Program-made: the position numbers and the translations under genes | Notes under the pieces: generated by a model | Databases searched by the model: none | Seen by the model: only the letters and a program-made list of their open reading frames with translations | What the model was told of the DNA's origin: nothing | Source: Shewanella benthica KT99 | Lineage (GTDB): Bacteria; Pseudomonadota; Gammaproteobacteria; Enterobacterales; Shewanellaceae | Assembly (NCBI RefSeq): GCF_000172075.1 | Contig: NZ_ABIC01000008.1 | Span: 82,306 to 146,305, forward strand | Direction: 5' to 3' | Length of the DNA: 64,000 nt | In this document: one piece after another, positions 55,697 through 64,000 of the stretch | How the letters are laid out: each line of letters starts with the position of its first letter | Position numbering within the stretch: position 1 is the first letter of the stretch

Positions 55697-56908
55697 TTAC
55701 TTCTTAAGCTGTTCTAGGTACATCATTGGGATCACGGCGTACATAGCCGCACAAGTCACAAGATGAGCTTTCCAGGTCTTCTCGTTTGGTGCATGAGCTT
55801 CAGGTTCTTTACCCGGACCGAAACCGATAACGGGAATACCATGACGACCCATGATAGAGACACCGTTAGTTGAGAAGGTCCACTTATCAACGACTGGCTT
55901 CTTATCAAATAACAACTCGAATGAAGACTCGAGAGCCTTAGTAGCAACATGCTCGCTATCGATCTTCCAAGTTGGGAAGTAACACTCAGTTGGGTAAACA
56001 AGACCCGTGTAAGAAGGACGGTCGTACTCGTACATAGAGACAACGCCTTTAGCCTTCTGAACTGCAGGTAGAGCACGAATTTCTTCTAGTGCGCCTTCCC
56101 AAGTCTCACCCCAAGTTAAGCGACGGTCGATAGAAACAGCACAGCTATCGGCAACAGCACAACGGCTGGGAGATGTATAGAAGATCTCTGATACCGTTAA
56201 CGTGCCTTTACCGAGGAAGTCATCATCGCCTAGGTTTTGCGCTAGTATTTCAACTTCACCTAAGATATGACCCATCTTGAAGATTGCGTTGTCGCCACGC
56301 TCTGGAGCAGAGCCGTGACAGCTGACTCCTGGAACGTCGATACGAATTTCCATACGACCACGTTGACCGCGGTAGATTTGACAGTCTGTAGGCTCAGTAG
56401 AGACGACAAACTCAGGACGGATCTTGCTCTGTTCGATAATGTACTGCCAGCACAGACCGTCACAATCTTCTTCCTGAACGGTACCGGTAATGAGTAGTGT
56501 ATACTCACCTTCAAGACCGAGATCTTTGATGATCTTACCCGCGTAAACCATAGAAGCCATGCCGCCTTCCTGGTCTGAAGTACCACGACCACCGATAACT
56601 TCGTCATCTTCCATGCCGGTGTAAGGATCGAAAGTCCAGTTATCAAGGTTACCCACACCCACTGTATCTATGTGTGCATCCATGGCGATTAAGTGTGGAC
56701 CATGACCTATGTAACCCAGAATGTTACCCATAGGATCGATTTCGATTTTGTCAAAACCCACTTTTTCCATCTCTTCTTTAATACGTAAAACAACTTTCTC
56801 TTCGTCACAGCTCTCACTAGGAATAGCGATCATGTCACGTAGGAACTTAGTCATATCCGCTTTGTATTCTTCTGCTTTTGCTAGTACTTCACTAAATGGA
56901 ATTGCCAT
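55697..56908 (-). CDS. ygeY: M20-family metallohydrolase YgeY
   Basis: 403 residues, very close to E. coli YgeY. Zinc ligands of the M20 fold are in [25 protein letters not shown] and [11 protein letters not shown], and in [33 protein letters not shown] is the dimerisation-domain hallmark. Family members remove acyl or carbamoyl groups from amino acids. Here it may release 2,3-diaminopropionate or its precursor for YgeX, encoded upstream; that role is inferred from order. Confidence 0.92.
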   Translation of the reverse strand: MAIPFSEVLAKAEEYKADMTKFLRDMIAIPSESCDEEKVVLRIKEEMEKVGFDKIEIDPMGNILGYIGHGPHLIAMDAHIDTVGVGNLDNWTFDPYTGMEDDEVIGGRGTSDQEGGMASMVYAGKIIKDLGLEGEYTLLITGTVQEEDCDGLCWQYIIEQSKIRPEFVVSTEPTDCQIYRGQRGRMEIRIDVPGVSCHGSAPERGDNAIFKMGHILGEVEILAQNLGDDDFLGKGTLTVSEIFYTSPSRCAVADSCAVSIDRRLTWGETWEGALEEIRALPAVQKAKGVVSMYEYDRPSYTGLVYPTECYFPTWKIDSEHVATKALESSFELLFDKKPVVDKWTFSTNGVSIMGRHGIPVIGFGPGKEPEAHAPNEKTWKAHLVTCAAMYAVIPMMYLEQLKK

Positions 56909-57011
56909 TATATTTCTCCTTTAACAGCACTTTTAGCGCTGGGAATAGTAATTTGTGAATCCCCTAAACTGAGGGGGATTGAGACAAGATTGCTTAGGGG
57001 TTCACATTGGG

Positions 57012-58226
57012 TTATTTAGCCGTTGTTGGGTATTTTCCTTCCCAAACAACTTCTCTATAATTCACTGCGTCGGTATCACCCTCTGTGCTGATAAGTAGCA
57101 CTACAGAGTCTTCATTTAGACCGACTTTCTTCATCAAGGCTTCTTTGTCTTTATGGAAGTGGATGGCGGCTAACATGCCTAAAGTAACCGCGCCTGATTC
57201 ACCCGAGATAATACGAGGGTCCGTACCAAGTGGGTTGCCCAGTACACGCATACCTAAAGCGGCAACGTCATCATGGCAAGAAGCAAATTGGGTGGTGCAA
57301 TCACGCATTACAGGCCAGCCGATAGTGGTTGGCTCACCACAGGCAAGACCTGCCATGATGGTATCTAGATCGCCATCAACATTGACGATCTCGCCTTTTT
57401 CGGTGAGGCTTGAACGGTACATGCAATCCGCTTTGGCCGGCTCAACTATGATTGAATGCAAATTATCGGCACCGTAAACATTGGTAAGGTAACCTAAGGC
57501 ACCACTCGCTAGCGCGCCGACACCCGCCTGAAGTAGCACATGGGTTGGCGCTTTAACATTATGGTCTGCCAGCTGATTAACGGCTTCAATTAACATCGCA
57601 GTGTAACCTTGAGAAATCCAAGTTGGGATCGCTTCATAGCCTTCCCAAGCAGTATCTTGAATCACTTTCCAGCCATTTTCATTGGCTTTTTTAAGTACTA
57701 AACGTACCGTATCGTCATAGTTTAAATCGGTAACGATACACTCGGCTCCTAGCGCCTTAATGTTATTGACACGCTCGGTGGCTGAACCTTTTGGCATATA
57801 CACGACGGCGTTTTGACCTAGCTTGTTAGCAGCCCACGCCACACCGCGGCCATGGTTCCCATCGGTCGCCGTAGCGAAGGTCATCTTCTCGGTGATATCA
57901 TTTTTTAACTTATCGAAATCAAATGCCTTGATATCAAGATTGAATTTTTCACAAAGCAAAAGAGCGATAGCGTAGGCGCCACCGAGCATTTTGAATGCGT
58001 TAAGGCCGAAACGATGTGATTCATCTTTAACTAAGATCTTGCCTATACCAAACTCTTTGGCCAGACAATCGAGAGACAGAAGTGGTGTTGGCTTATAGCC
58101 TTCTATCCCGCGGTGAAAAGCGAGGGCTTTTTGAGCTTCTGCAACGGTAAAAAGAGGAGACAGTTGACCATTGTAATGACGGTTATCAGCTATATCCATA
58201 TTGAGTGAAAATGTAGACACGGGCAT
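57012..58226 (-). CDS. ygeX: 2,3-diaminopropionate ammonia-lyase
   Basis: 404 residues, as E. coli YgeX. The PLP lysine is Lys79 in SHRFGLNAFKMLGG. ATDGNHGRGVAWAAN, the phosphate loop region QAGVGALASGALGYL, and GLACGEPTTIGWPVMRD follow. The enzyme splits 2,3-diaminopropionate to pyruvate and two ammonia. That pyruvate links the locus to nifJ. The gene begins 76 bases after ygeW. Confidence 0.95.
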   Translation of the reverse strand: MPVSTFSLNMDIADNRHYNGQLSPLFTVAEAQKALAFHRGIEGYKPTPLLSLDCLAKEFGIGKILVKDESHRFGLNAFKMLGGAYAIALLLCEKFNLDIKAFDFDKLKNDITEKMTFATATDGNHGRGVAWAANKLGQNAVVYMPKGSATERVNNIKALGAECIVTDLNYDDTVRLVLKKANENGWKVIQDTAWEGYEAIPTWISQGYTAMLIEAVNQLADHNVKAPTHVLLQAGVGALASGALGYLTNVYGADNLHSIIVEPAKADCMYRSSLTEKGEIVNVDGDLDTIMAGLACGEPTTIGWPVMRDCTTQFASCHDDVAALGMRVLGNPLGTDPRIISGESGAVTLGMLAAIHFHKDKEALMKKVGLNEDSVVLLISTEGDTDAVNYREVVWEGKYPTTAK

Positions 58227-58249
58227 ACCTCATGATTGGAACCGATAGA

Positions 58250-58267
58250 GGGGCAGGAGCCTGCCCC
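58250..58267. terminator. GC-rich hairpin between ygeW and ygeX
   Basis: GGGGCAGG-AG-CCTGCCCC, eight pairs with a two-base turn. No U-run follows on the minus strand, so it is more likely a processing or stability hairpin than a terminator. Confidence 0.45.
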
Positions 58268-58302
58268 CAAGAACCTTTAAATAAATAAGTGAATTAGATT
58301 AT

Positions 58303-59493
58303 TTATTTAACGCGTTTTTTAGCATCTTTCAATAACTCTTCTAGTATTTTTCCAGGCTCGGAAAACTTACGGTTTAGGATCATTGATGCTATGATATACG
58401 GCTTCCAGCTTGCTTGTTTGTAAGTCGCGATACGGTACTTCTCAAATACTGACTCTTCAACTTCGCCTTCTTTACAAGAAACTCCTGAGATATCGGCAGG
58501 TAGACAATGCATGTATAATGCTTCGCCATCTTTAGTCTTAGTCATCATCTCTTCGGTACAATGCCAATCTTTATGCTTAGCATTCTGTGCAAGACACTCT
58601 TGCTCTAAAGACTTAAGACCTTCTTGGTCATTGGCGCGTAACATAACGGTACGACGCTCCATCACCTTGTAAGGAGCCCAAGACTTAGGGTAAACGATGT
58701 CAGCGCCTTCAAATGCTGCTGCCATGGTATCAACCTGAGTAAAGCTACCGCCTGATTCTTTAGCGTTCTTCTTAGCTTGCTCAACAACTTCTGGGATTAG
58801 GTCATAACCTTCTGGGTGAGCTAGAGTTACGTCCATACCGAAGCGAGTCATCAAGCCTATGATGCCCTGTGGTACTGAGAGAGGCTTACCGTAGCTTGGA
58901 GAGTAAGCCCAAGTCATAGCAATTTTCTTGCCTTTAAGCTCTTTAAGGTCACCGAAGTGCTCTTCTAGCCATGCTAGATCGGACATAGATTGTGTTGGGT
59001 GGTCAATATCACACTGAAGATTGATCAGTGCTGGGCGGCTTGGTAACACGCCTTTTTCTACACCGTCATCGAGTGCTGCACCCACTTCACGCATATAAGC
59101 GTTACCCGCACCTAAATACATATCATCACGAATGCCGATAGCATCGGCACAGAATGAGATCATGTTGGCAGTTTCACGCACGGTTTCGCCATGAGATATT
59201 TGAGACTTACCTTCATCTAAGTCTTGTTGAGCCAGGCCTAGCATGTTGATTGCTGATGCGTATGAGAAACGAGTACGAGTAGAGTTATCTCTAAATAGTG
59301 AGATACCTAGGCCATTGTTGAATACGTTAGTGGCGATATTTTCATCGCGCATGGTTTTCAGGACCTTCGCAGTCTTAAGTACACGTTCTAACTCGGCAGG
59401 AGTCTGCTCCCATGTGAGTAGAAAATCTTTTTGATCTAATTGAGATTCAAGTTCATTAATGTCCTTGATAAGTGTATTGATACTTTTCATCAT
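58303..59493 (-). CDS. ygeW: Knotted carbamoyltransferase YgeW
   Basis: 396 residues, as in E. coli YgeW. The carbamoyl-phosphate loop is LFRDNSTRTRFSYASA; NLQCDIDHPTQSMSDLAWL and MHCLPADISGVSCKEGEVEESVFEKYR follow, the last being the signature of the YgeW/UTC branch rather than of ornithine transcarbamoylase. The substrate is not firmly known to me; in urate-degrading bacteria it is needed for purine breakdown, probably transferring carbamoyl from a ureido compound to phosphate. It is the first gene after the sigma-54 promoter next to ygeV. Confidence 0.94.
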   Translation of the reverse strand: MMKSINTLIKDINELESQLDQKDFLLTWEQTPAELERVLKTAKVLKTMRDENIATNVFNNGLGISLFRDNSTRTRFSYASAINMLGLAQQDLDEGKSQISHGETVRETANMISFCADAIGIRDDMYLGAGNAYMREVGAALDDGVEKGVLPSRPALINLQCDIDHPTQSMSDLAWLEEHFGDLKELKGKKIAMTWAYSPSYGKPLSVPQGIIGLMTRFGMDVTLAHPEGYDLIPEVVEQAKKNAKESGGSFTQVDTMAAAFEGADIVYPKSWAPYKVMERRTVMLRANDQEGLKSLEQECLAQNAKHKDWHCTEEMMTKTKDGEALYMHCLPADISGVSCKEGEVEESVFEKYRIATYKQASWKPYIIASMILNRKFSEPGKILEELLKDAKKRVK

Positions 59494-59592
59494 TATTCCT
59501 ACTTCTTTTGTGATTTTGTTGATACCTACTTATTAAAAATAAGAGGCGCTTACTGAAATTTTTGCAGAGGTCACATTGGATGTAGAGATAAG

Positions 59593-59609
59593 AGCAAGAT
59601 AGATGCCAA
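59593..59609 (-). promoter_or_regulatory. Sigma-54 promoter of ygeW
   Basis: TTGGCATCTATCTTGCT on the minus strand: GG at 59607-59606 and GC at 59595-59594. TTGGCA and TTGCT match the consensus fully, 100 bases before the ygeW start. This is the best of the sigma-54 sites in the window. Confidence 0.8.
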
Positions 59610-59744
59610 AACAACAAATAAACAATAAGCCTTTGTTTTTAAAGTGTTAATAGTTTAAAAACAGTAAGCCAAGACGTTTAAGTGAGAGGAACTATCATTG
59701 AGAGTGATTAAAATGATAGCTCTCACGGGAAAATTATCATTCTG

Positions 59745-59795
59745 ATACCCCACAACGTGATGTGGGTAACATCTCCACACAAATGGGTAACTTTT
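59745..59795. promoter_or_regulatory. Candidate YgeV upstream activating sequence
   Basis: ACCCCACA-ACGTGA-TGTGGGTA is a near-perfect inverted repeat. GGGTAAC occurs twice (at about 59764 and 59785). It lies 140-190 bases upstream of the ygeW -24/-12 element, the usual distance for a sigma-54 activator, and just upstream of ygeV, so autoregulation is possible. The remaining part of the divergent gap (59494-59879) shows no gene. Confidence 0.4.
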
Positions 59796-59879
59796 TTTAA
59801 ATAAAATTATTCCATATCACAACAAAAGAATACCAGACACCTAATATTGATTGATGACAAAAACCATAAGGTCACACCA

Positions 59880-61619
59880 TTGAATACTGCATATACCTCT
59901 GAGCTGATGAAACTTCAGCCCACCATATTAGAATTCACCCAGAAGTTATCCGCCGTGTTGCAACTCGACGCGGAAGTGGTTGATGCCAATTTAGTGCGTA
60001 TCGCAGGTACTGGGCCTTACAATAAATTCATCGGCAAGAAACTCAATACCAGCTCGAGAATTTTCAGATATATTATAGAAACCAAAAATAATAAGGTGGT
60101 GGTAAAGACTCGCACCGATCCTATATGTGAAGGCTGCACAACTCAGGACAGCTGTGAGGAAACCGCTTTTCTTGGTGTGCCGATCATGCTCAATGAATCC
60201 TGTATCGGTGTGATCAGTTTAGTGGCATTTAATCAAAAATCACGGGAATTAATTAAGAATAACACTCAATTATTTCTCGATTATATTCAGCATATTTCAC
60301 AGATTTTTGTTATCAAGGTGTCTGAATCTAAGAAAAGCAGTTCCGGGCTAGACGATGTTTTTTCCAGCTTAATAAATAATATGGATCAAGGGGTACTGGT
60401 TCTCGATGACAGCAATCGGGTTTTACATGGCAACGCCCCAGCTTTAGCCAACCTGAATATCACCCAAACGGAACTGACGAATATCGAGATCAATATTCAG
60501 CCTTTGCTGGTGCATGACAATAAATTAAAAGGACCCGAGCAACATATTATTACCTTGGACAAGCGTCAGGAACTCGTGGTAGGACAGTTTCATGTCATCA
60601 AGAGTCAGCAGCTGTTTTTAATGTCTTTTTACCAGCCCCACAATGCGATCTCCCATGATGATACTTCGATAAATTTATTCAAAGATATCATAGGAGAATC
60701 CAGCCAAATAGTTCAGTTAAAAACCTTAATTGCCCGCGTCGCCAAGAGCCCATCGAGTATCTTGATAGATGGCGAGACTGGCACAGGTAAAGAGGTCTTT
60801 GCTAAGGCTATTCACGCCCATAGTGATCGTAATAAACAAAGTTTTATTGCCATTAACTGTGCCGCCATCCCGGAGCAACTGCTTGAGAGTGAACTATTTG
60901 GCTATGTCAAAGGCGCTTTTACCGGAGCCCTGACCAAAGGTCGAGTCGGGTTAATTCAGGCGGCGAATAATGGCACCCTGTTCCTCGATGAGATCGGCGA
61001 TATGTCGATGACACTTCAATCTAAGCTGCTGCGAGTGCTGGAAGAGCGCGAAGTGATGCCCATAGGTTCTAACAGCCCAGTGCCGGTCAATATTCGTATT
61101 ATTTCTGCGACCAATCGTAATTTCAAAGAGATGATCGCCCAGAATGACTTCCGTGAAGATCTCTACTATCGCCTCAATGTGATCCCTATGCATCTGCCTG
61201 CATTGAGAGAGCGAAAAGGCGATATCGAACCCTTAATCTATCACTTCCTAGAGCGTCACTCTCTCGCCATAGGTGCCTGCTATCCGGGGATCACCGAGTC
61301 GGTGATTAACAGCCTGAATGCCTACCACTGGCCGGGAAATATTCGTGAACTGAGTAATCTTATCGAGTACCTGGTCAATATCGTGCCGGTTGGCGATCAG
61401 ATCGATGTCGACCTGCTGCCACCCTACTTTGATAATCGGGTCGAGGTTTGTGATACCAAGACCAGAGTCACAGATGACTATCTAAATCTTGAAGAGATAG
61501 AGAAGATAAACATAGAGGAGTGCATCTCCAGACTAGGCAACCGTAAACTCGTGGCGAAGGAGCTAGGAATAGGGGTTGCCACTCTCTATCGCAAGATTAA
61601 GAAGTACCAACTGTCTTAA
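59880..61619 (+). CDS. ygeV: YgeV, sigma-54 dependent activator
   Basis: I use the TTG at 59880, which has AAGG eight bases upstream and fits the E. coli YgeV start (LNTAYTSELMKLQPT against MELATTQSVLMQIQPT); a TTG at 59847 is the alternative. 579 residues. The N-terminal GAF-like domain (about 1-160) carries CEGCTTQDSC, conserved in E. coli. A PAS-like part (NNMDQGVLVLDDSNRVLHGN) follows. The AAA+ domain has GETGTGKE, GAFTGA for sigma-54 contact, and DEIGDM. The C-terminal Fis-type helix-turn-helix is LVAKELGIGVATLYRKIKKY. It probably senses a purine-related signal or redox state and drives the ygeW, ygfK and ygfM promoters. Confidence 0.93.
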   Translation: MNTAYTSELMKLQPTILEFTQKLSAVLQLDAEVVDANLVRIAGTGPYNKFIGKKLNTSSRIFRYIIETKNNKVVVKTRTDPICEGCTTQDSCEETAFLGVPIMLNESCIGVISLVAFNQKSRELIKNNTQLFLDYIQHISQIFVIKVSESKKSSSGLDDVFSSLINNMDQGVLVLDDSNRVLHGNAPALANLNITQTELTNIEINIQPLLVHDNKLKGPEQHIITLDKRQELVVGQFHVIKSQQLFLMSFYQPHNAISHDDTSINLFKDIIGESSQIVQLKTLIARVAKSPSSILIDGETGTGKEVFAKAIHAHSDRNKQSFIAINCAAIPEQLLESELFGYVKGAFTGALTKGRVGLIQAANNGTLFLDEIGDMSMTLQSKLLRVLEEREVMPIGSNSPVPVNIRIISATNRNFKEMIAQNDFREDLYYRLNVIPMHLPALRERKGDIEPLIYHFLERHSLAIGACYPGITESVINSLNAYHWPGNIRELSNLIEYLVNIVPVGDQIDVDLLPPYFDNRVEVCDTKTRVTDDYLNLEEIEKINIEECISRLGNRKLVAKELGIGVATLYRKIKKYQLS

Positions 61620-61690
61620 GCTAAGCGCCTAGCTCGATTGAGGATTCGTGGATAGTTACGGATACTTGCCGATACTTGCATAAAGCACAA

Positions 61691-61718
61691 AAAAACCTGC
61701 TAGCAAGCAGGTTTTTTT
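61691..61718 (+). terminator. Rho-independent terminator of ygeV
   Basis: AACCTGCT-AGC-AAGCAGGTT followed by TTTTT, 75 bases after the ygeV stop. The A-run before it makes it bidirectional. Confidence 0.9.
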
Positions 61719-61988
61719 GTCACAGGTGAAATAGGTGAAAAGCGCGTCGGGGGCTAGCTCATACTTACATATTCACATATGTAATCACACATGAACAGGG
61801 TTGTGCTACATCCCTCGCTAACCGCGCTATAAGCCCATAAACTAACACGGTTGCTACTCATAGACGTGACATCAAAACTTACGAAACCAATCACTACCTA
61901 CGATACGCTCTTCACTATTTAGTATAGTCAATATTTAGCCCCTCTTGTGTTTAACAGACTAAAATTTTCAGTTATTGCGTGATAAAAA
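61719..61988. other. Gap between ygeV terminator and first insertion sequence
   Basis: No gene, RNA gene or repeat that I can support. The boundary of the locus with mobile DNA lies at 61989. Confidence 0.5.
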
Positions 61989-62274
61989 GTAAGCGTTCAC
62001 CAGAAGGGCGTTGCCTACAACGGCTGTAACGATCTTACTGATCACTGTTATCGGGGATAACTTGCGCTTCTTGCACGTTTCAACGACTGAGAGGATCCGA
62101 GATCGAAACTTCTCACCCCTATCTGAACTGGTGCCATAGCAGATCTTGCGCATAATCACGCTACCACGCAAACAACCAGACCCAGCGGGTATGCTCTTCA
62201 CCATTACGATTGTGCGTCGTCTCGTCAACATGCACTAATGACGCTTTTTTTATGTGTTGATGCAGAGCTTGGTG

Positions 62275-63124
62275 CACGGCTAGCGCATTTTAATCCCTGA
62301 CTCTAACGGGGTTGAGCGATACTCGTCGTCCAACCCTGCCATCTTCTTTTTAGCCACTATACTCGCGCGTTTTGTCTGGTCTTGCTTGAACAAGGTCATT
62401 GCTATTTTTCTCATCACATTAAAAGCAAGCGGACCTCGGCCTTTACGGATCCGTGATTCATCTTCTCTGAATGTCATATCTAACACCCAATGCATACTTT
62501 CTACTTGCCAGTGATTTCGCACAGAAGATAACGCCTGCTCTGCATTTAAATCTAATGAGCTAATGTACCAACGTGTTTCAGTGGTCTCTTTACCTGTCGT
62601 TTTTTCATGTACGTCTGATGTCACTTTGATAATGCTTTTTAAGCCAACCCACTGATATTTATTATTTAACCAACGTTTATTAACCAGCACTTGTGCCACC
62701 AAGCTTCTAATTCACCCTGTAGACCAGAATGATGACCTTTAAGCGCTAGAATATAATCAGCCTTTTGCTTAACGATTAGCTTTGCTTTCTCTATTTCATC
62801 CGCTTTTAATCGGCAGATAACACGGGCAATAGTGTCATGCCGAGGAATACCTGTTTTAAAAGGACGATACTGACGAAGCCAATCAAGCTTTAGATGTCCA
62901 AAGTTTTCAATGTCTTCCCATCCTTCAGAGCCTGACATAACCGCACTTATAGCGAGTAAAATAATATCTGATAAGTTATGTTTTTTACAACGCTCAATAC
63001 GGGGATCCGCAATCGAATCAAAATGTTTTAAAAAAGTCGCAGTCATTAACATCACCAAAAAAGAGTATTTGGTGATCTGATCGCTACTTGAGCATAAAGT
63101 TCAATTTATAATGATCTTGCCGTG
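62275..63124 (-). mobile_element. ISAs1-family element inserted in IS66 tnpC
   Basis: Ends CACGGCTAGCGCATTTTAA and, inverted, CACGGCAAGATCATTATAA (15 of 19 matching). The flanks are a perfect ten-base target duplication, GAGCTTGGTG, at 62265-62274 and 63125-63134. Removing the element and one copy restores THQA-LHQ of IS66 tnpC in frame, which proves the insertion. The 850-base length is shorter than usual because of internal deletions. Confidence 0.9.
62280..63058 (-). pseudogene. ISAs1-family transposase, doubly deleted
   Basis: The N-terminal part (63058 down to about 62700) reads FLKHFDSIADPRIERCKKHNLSD, then IPRHDTIARVICRLKADEIEKA, joined straight to KQKADYILALKGHHSGLQGELEAWWHK; the segment with IDGKTARHS and the second catalytic aspartate is absent. 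The C-terminal part in another frame (62702-62280) reads VLVNKRWLNNKYQWVGLKSII, SSVRNHWQVESMHWVLDMTFREDESRIRKG and AFNVMRKIAM. A second deletion falls between WWHK and QVLVNKRW. No active transposase can result. Confidence 0.88.
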
Positions 63125-63220
63125 GAGCTTGGTGTGTCGGCGTCAGCATACTACTGACTCGCCCTTGCGCTTCAGAAATCAGACCGATAGAGAAATGAGT
63201 CCCGTATTGGTCTTGCAGTA

Positions 63221-64000
63221 GTAAGCATTCACCAGAGGGGGATTGACTAAGCTGAGGTTAGTCCAAATACGTCTGGGTAGTCGCATTTACCCACCACGCC
63301 CGCAATGATAGTGCTGATCACTGTTATCGGGGATAACTTGCGCTTCTTGCACGTTTCAACGACTGAGAGGATCCGAGATCGAAACTTCTCACCCCTATCT
63401 GAACTGGTGCCATAGCAGATCTTGCGCATGATCACGCTGCCACGCAAACAACGCTCGGCTTCGTTATTGGTCAAAGGTGTCCCTGGGTGATTGAGAAAAA
63501 CCCATAAACCTTGCTCATATTTGAGAATATGTCGGCATCGGCCTGAGTAGCGTGAAGCGGGCACATTTTCCCCGCACTCAAGCCAGCGCTTAATATTGCG
63601 CCTTAGTCGTTGCATTCGCCGACGCCACATTATTTCGTCAACGTCACCGGCTTCATATCTATGTTGAGTGCGAAATACGGACTTGAATAGCAATACCAGT
63701 CGATTGCCGATACTCGCGGTAAGCCCCTTACCTGAATAATCGGCCATTTGTTGTAAATTACGCTGCACATGGGCAAGGCAAAATTGATGCCGTTCGGGCT
63801 CAATCCAGTTGTAGCTGGGACATTGGTCACTCACGACAATCGCTTGGGTATGCTCGCCTAATATCGATTTGGCTGCATCCTTATTACGAAAATATTTCAC
63901 CTGTTGGAATACGGCATCCTCACTCGATAACAACCAGACCCAGCGGGTATGCTCTTCACCATTACGATTGTGCGTCGTCTCGTCAACATGCACTAATGAC
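63221..64000 (-). mobile_element. Second IS66-family element, left part in window
   Basis: Begins with GTAAGCATTCACCAG at 63221, an IS66-type terminal repeat, directly after the truncated tnpC of the first copy, so it appears to have inserted there; the eight bases before it are TTGCAGTA and the matching target copy would lie beyond the window. It continues past 64000. Confidence 0.8.
63247..64000 (-). CDS. tnpC: IS66 TnpC transposase, C-terminal part (runs off right edge)
   Basis: About 251 codons, open at the window edge; the GTG inside SLVHVDETT (63993) is not a start because the frame continues upstream. DDE residues are in HVDETTHNR, IVVSDQCPSYNW and PLTNNEAERCLRGSVIMRK. FCLAHVQRNLQQMADYSG and HPGTPLTNNEAE are typical of IS66 TnpC. 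It is intact within the window. Its C-terminus (VGKCDYPDVFGLTSA) differs from that of the first copy, so the two are related but distinct elements. Confidence 0.92.
   Translation of the reverse strand, partial: SLVHVDETTHNRNGEEHTRWVWLLSSEDAVFQQVKYFRNKDAAKSILGEHTQAIVVSDQCPSYNWIEPERHQFCLAHVQRNLQQMADYSGKGLTASIGNRLVLLFKSVFRTQHRYEAGDVDEIMWRRRMQRLRRNIKRWLECGENVPASRYSGRCRHILKYEQGLWVFLNHPGTPLTNNEAERCLRGSVIMRKICYGTSSDRGEKFRSRILSVVETCKKRKLSPITVISTIIAGVVGKCDYPDVFGLTSA

Larger units (their letters stand above)
61989..63220 (-). mobile_element. IS66-family remnant, deleted and interrupted
   Basis: The right end is GTAAGCGTTCACCAG at 61989, an IS66-type terminal repeat. On the minus strand, the tnpC pieces run LQDQYGTHFS ... 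GRVSSMLTPTHQA (63220-63135), then, after the ISAs1 insert, LHQHIKKASLVHVDETTHNR ... HTRWVW (62264-62176), then CLRGSVIMRKICYGTSSDRG to the C-terminus. Between HTRWVW and CLRGSV a 482-base segment present in the second IS66 is missing, at an AACAAC microhomology (62171-62176), which shifts the frame. It cannot make a transposase. An 87-residue frame (61968-62231) is a frame-shifted chimera of these pieces. Confidence 0.85.

Noticed and set aside
61968..62231. 87-residue frame at the left edge of the mobile region
   Set aside because: Out-of-frame beginning of IS66 tnpC joined by a deletion to the in-frame C-terminus; not a gene.

Overview
The window (GC in the mid-40s by eye) looks like a chromosomal segment of a facultatively anaerobic marine gammaproteobacterium. 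Shewanella or a close relative is my best guess. The basis is Enterobacteria-like purine genes, an FNR/sigma-54 style of regulation, a type I-F CRISPR locus and MITE-like repeats with ATACCANTTCCATTAA ends. The genus is an inference, because no rRNA or other marker gene is present.

Layout. (1) 1-11309, minus strand: a tightly overlapped cobalamin operon of the early-cobalt (anaerobic) type, in the order cbiD, cbiC, cbiET, cbiL, cbiG-ferredoxin fusion, a SirC-like precorrin-2 dehydrogenase, cbiK, cbiH, cbiF, cobA with a HemD-like tail, cbiB, and cobD running off the left edge. It sits behind a clear cobalamin riboswitch. (2) 11545-23287: a complete type I-F CRISPR-Cas system, with 58 identical repeats and 57 spacers, an AT-rich leader, and cas1, cas2-3, csy1, csy2, csy3 and cas6f read towards the array. 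(3) 24076-61619: a large locus for purine uptake and anaerobic purine/urate breakdown that matches, gene for gene, the E. coli ygeV-ygfQ region, but with nifJ plus a GltD-like iron-sulfur flavoprotein, a second three-subunit xanthine dehydrogenase (xdhABC type) and the housekeeping pyrBI operon inserted, and yqeC-yqeB on the opposite strand. (4) 61989-64000: nested insertion sequences, an IS66 remnant interrupted by a degenerate ISAs1-family element and abutted by a second IS66.

How the purine genes probably work together (inference from known families): a Tsx-like porin and two NCS2 permeases bring in nucleosides and bases. GuaD makes xanthine from guanine. The molybdenum hydroxylases (XdhD-YgfM and XdhABC), matured by MocA, YqeB and YqeC, interconvert hypoxanthine, xanthine and urate. 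SsnA, YgfK, HyuA, YgeY, YgeW and YgeX open and strip the rings down to 2,3-diaminopropionate and then pyruvate plus ammonia. Carbamoyl phosphate from the YgeW step gives ATP through the carbamate kinase YqeA. Pyruvate goes to acetyl-CoA and reduced ferredoxin through NifJ, and the GltD-like partner can exchange electrons with NAD(P)H.

Control: the divergent gene ygeV encodes a sigma-54 activator. I find sigma-54 type -24/-12 elements with exact GG-N10-GC spacing upstream of ygeW, ygfK and ygfM. The last two also carry an FNR-like box at exactly the same distance, which suggests joint control by substrate and oxygen.
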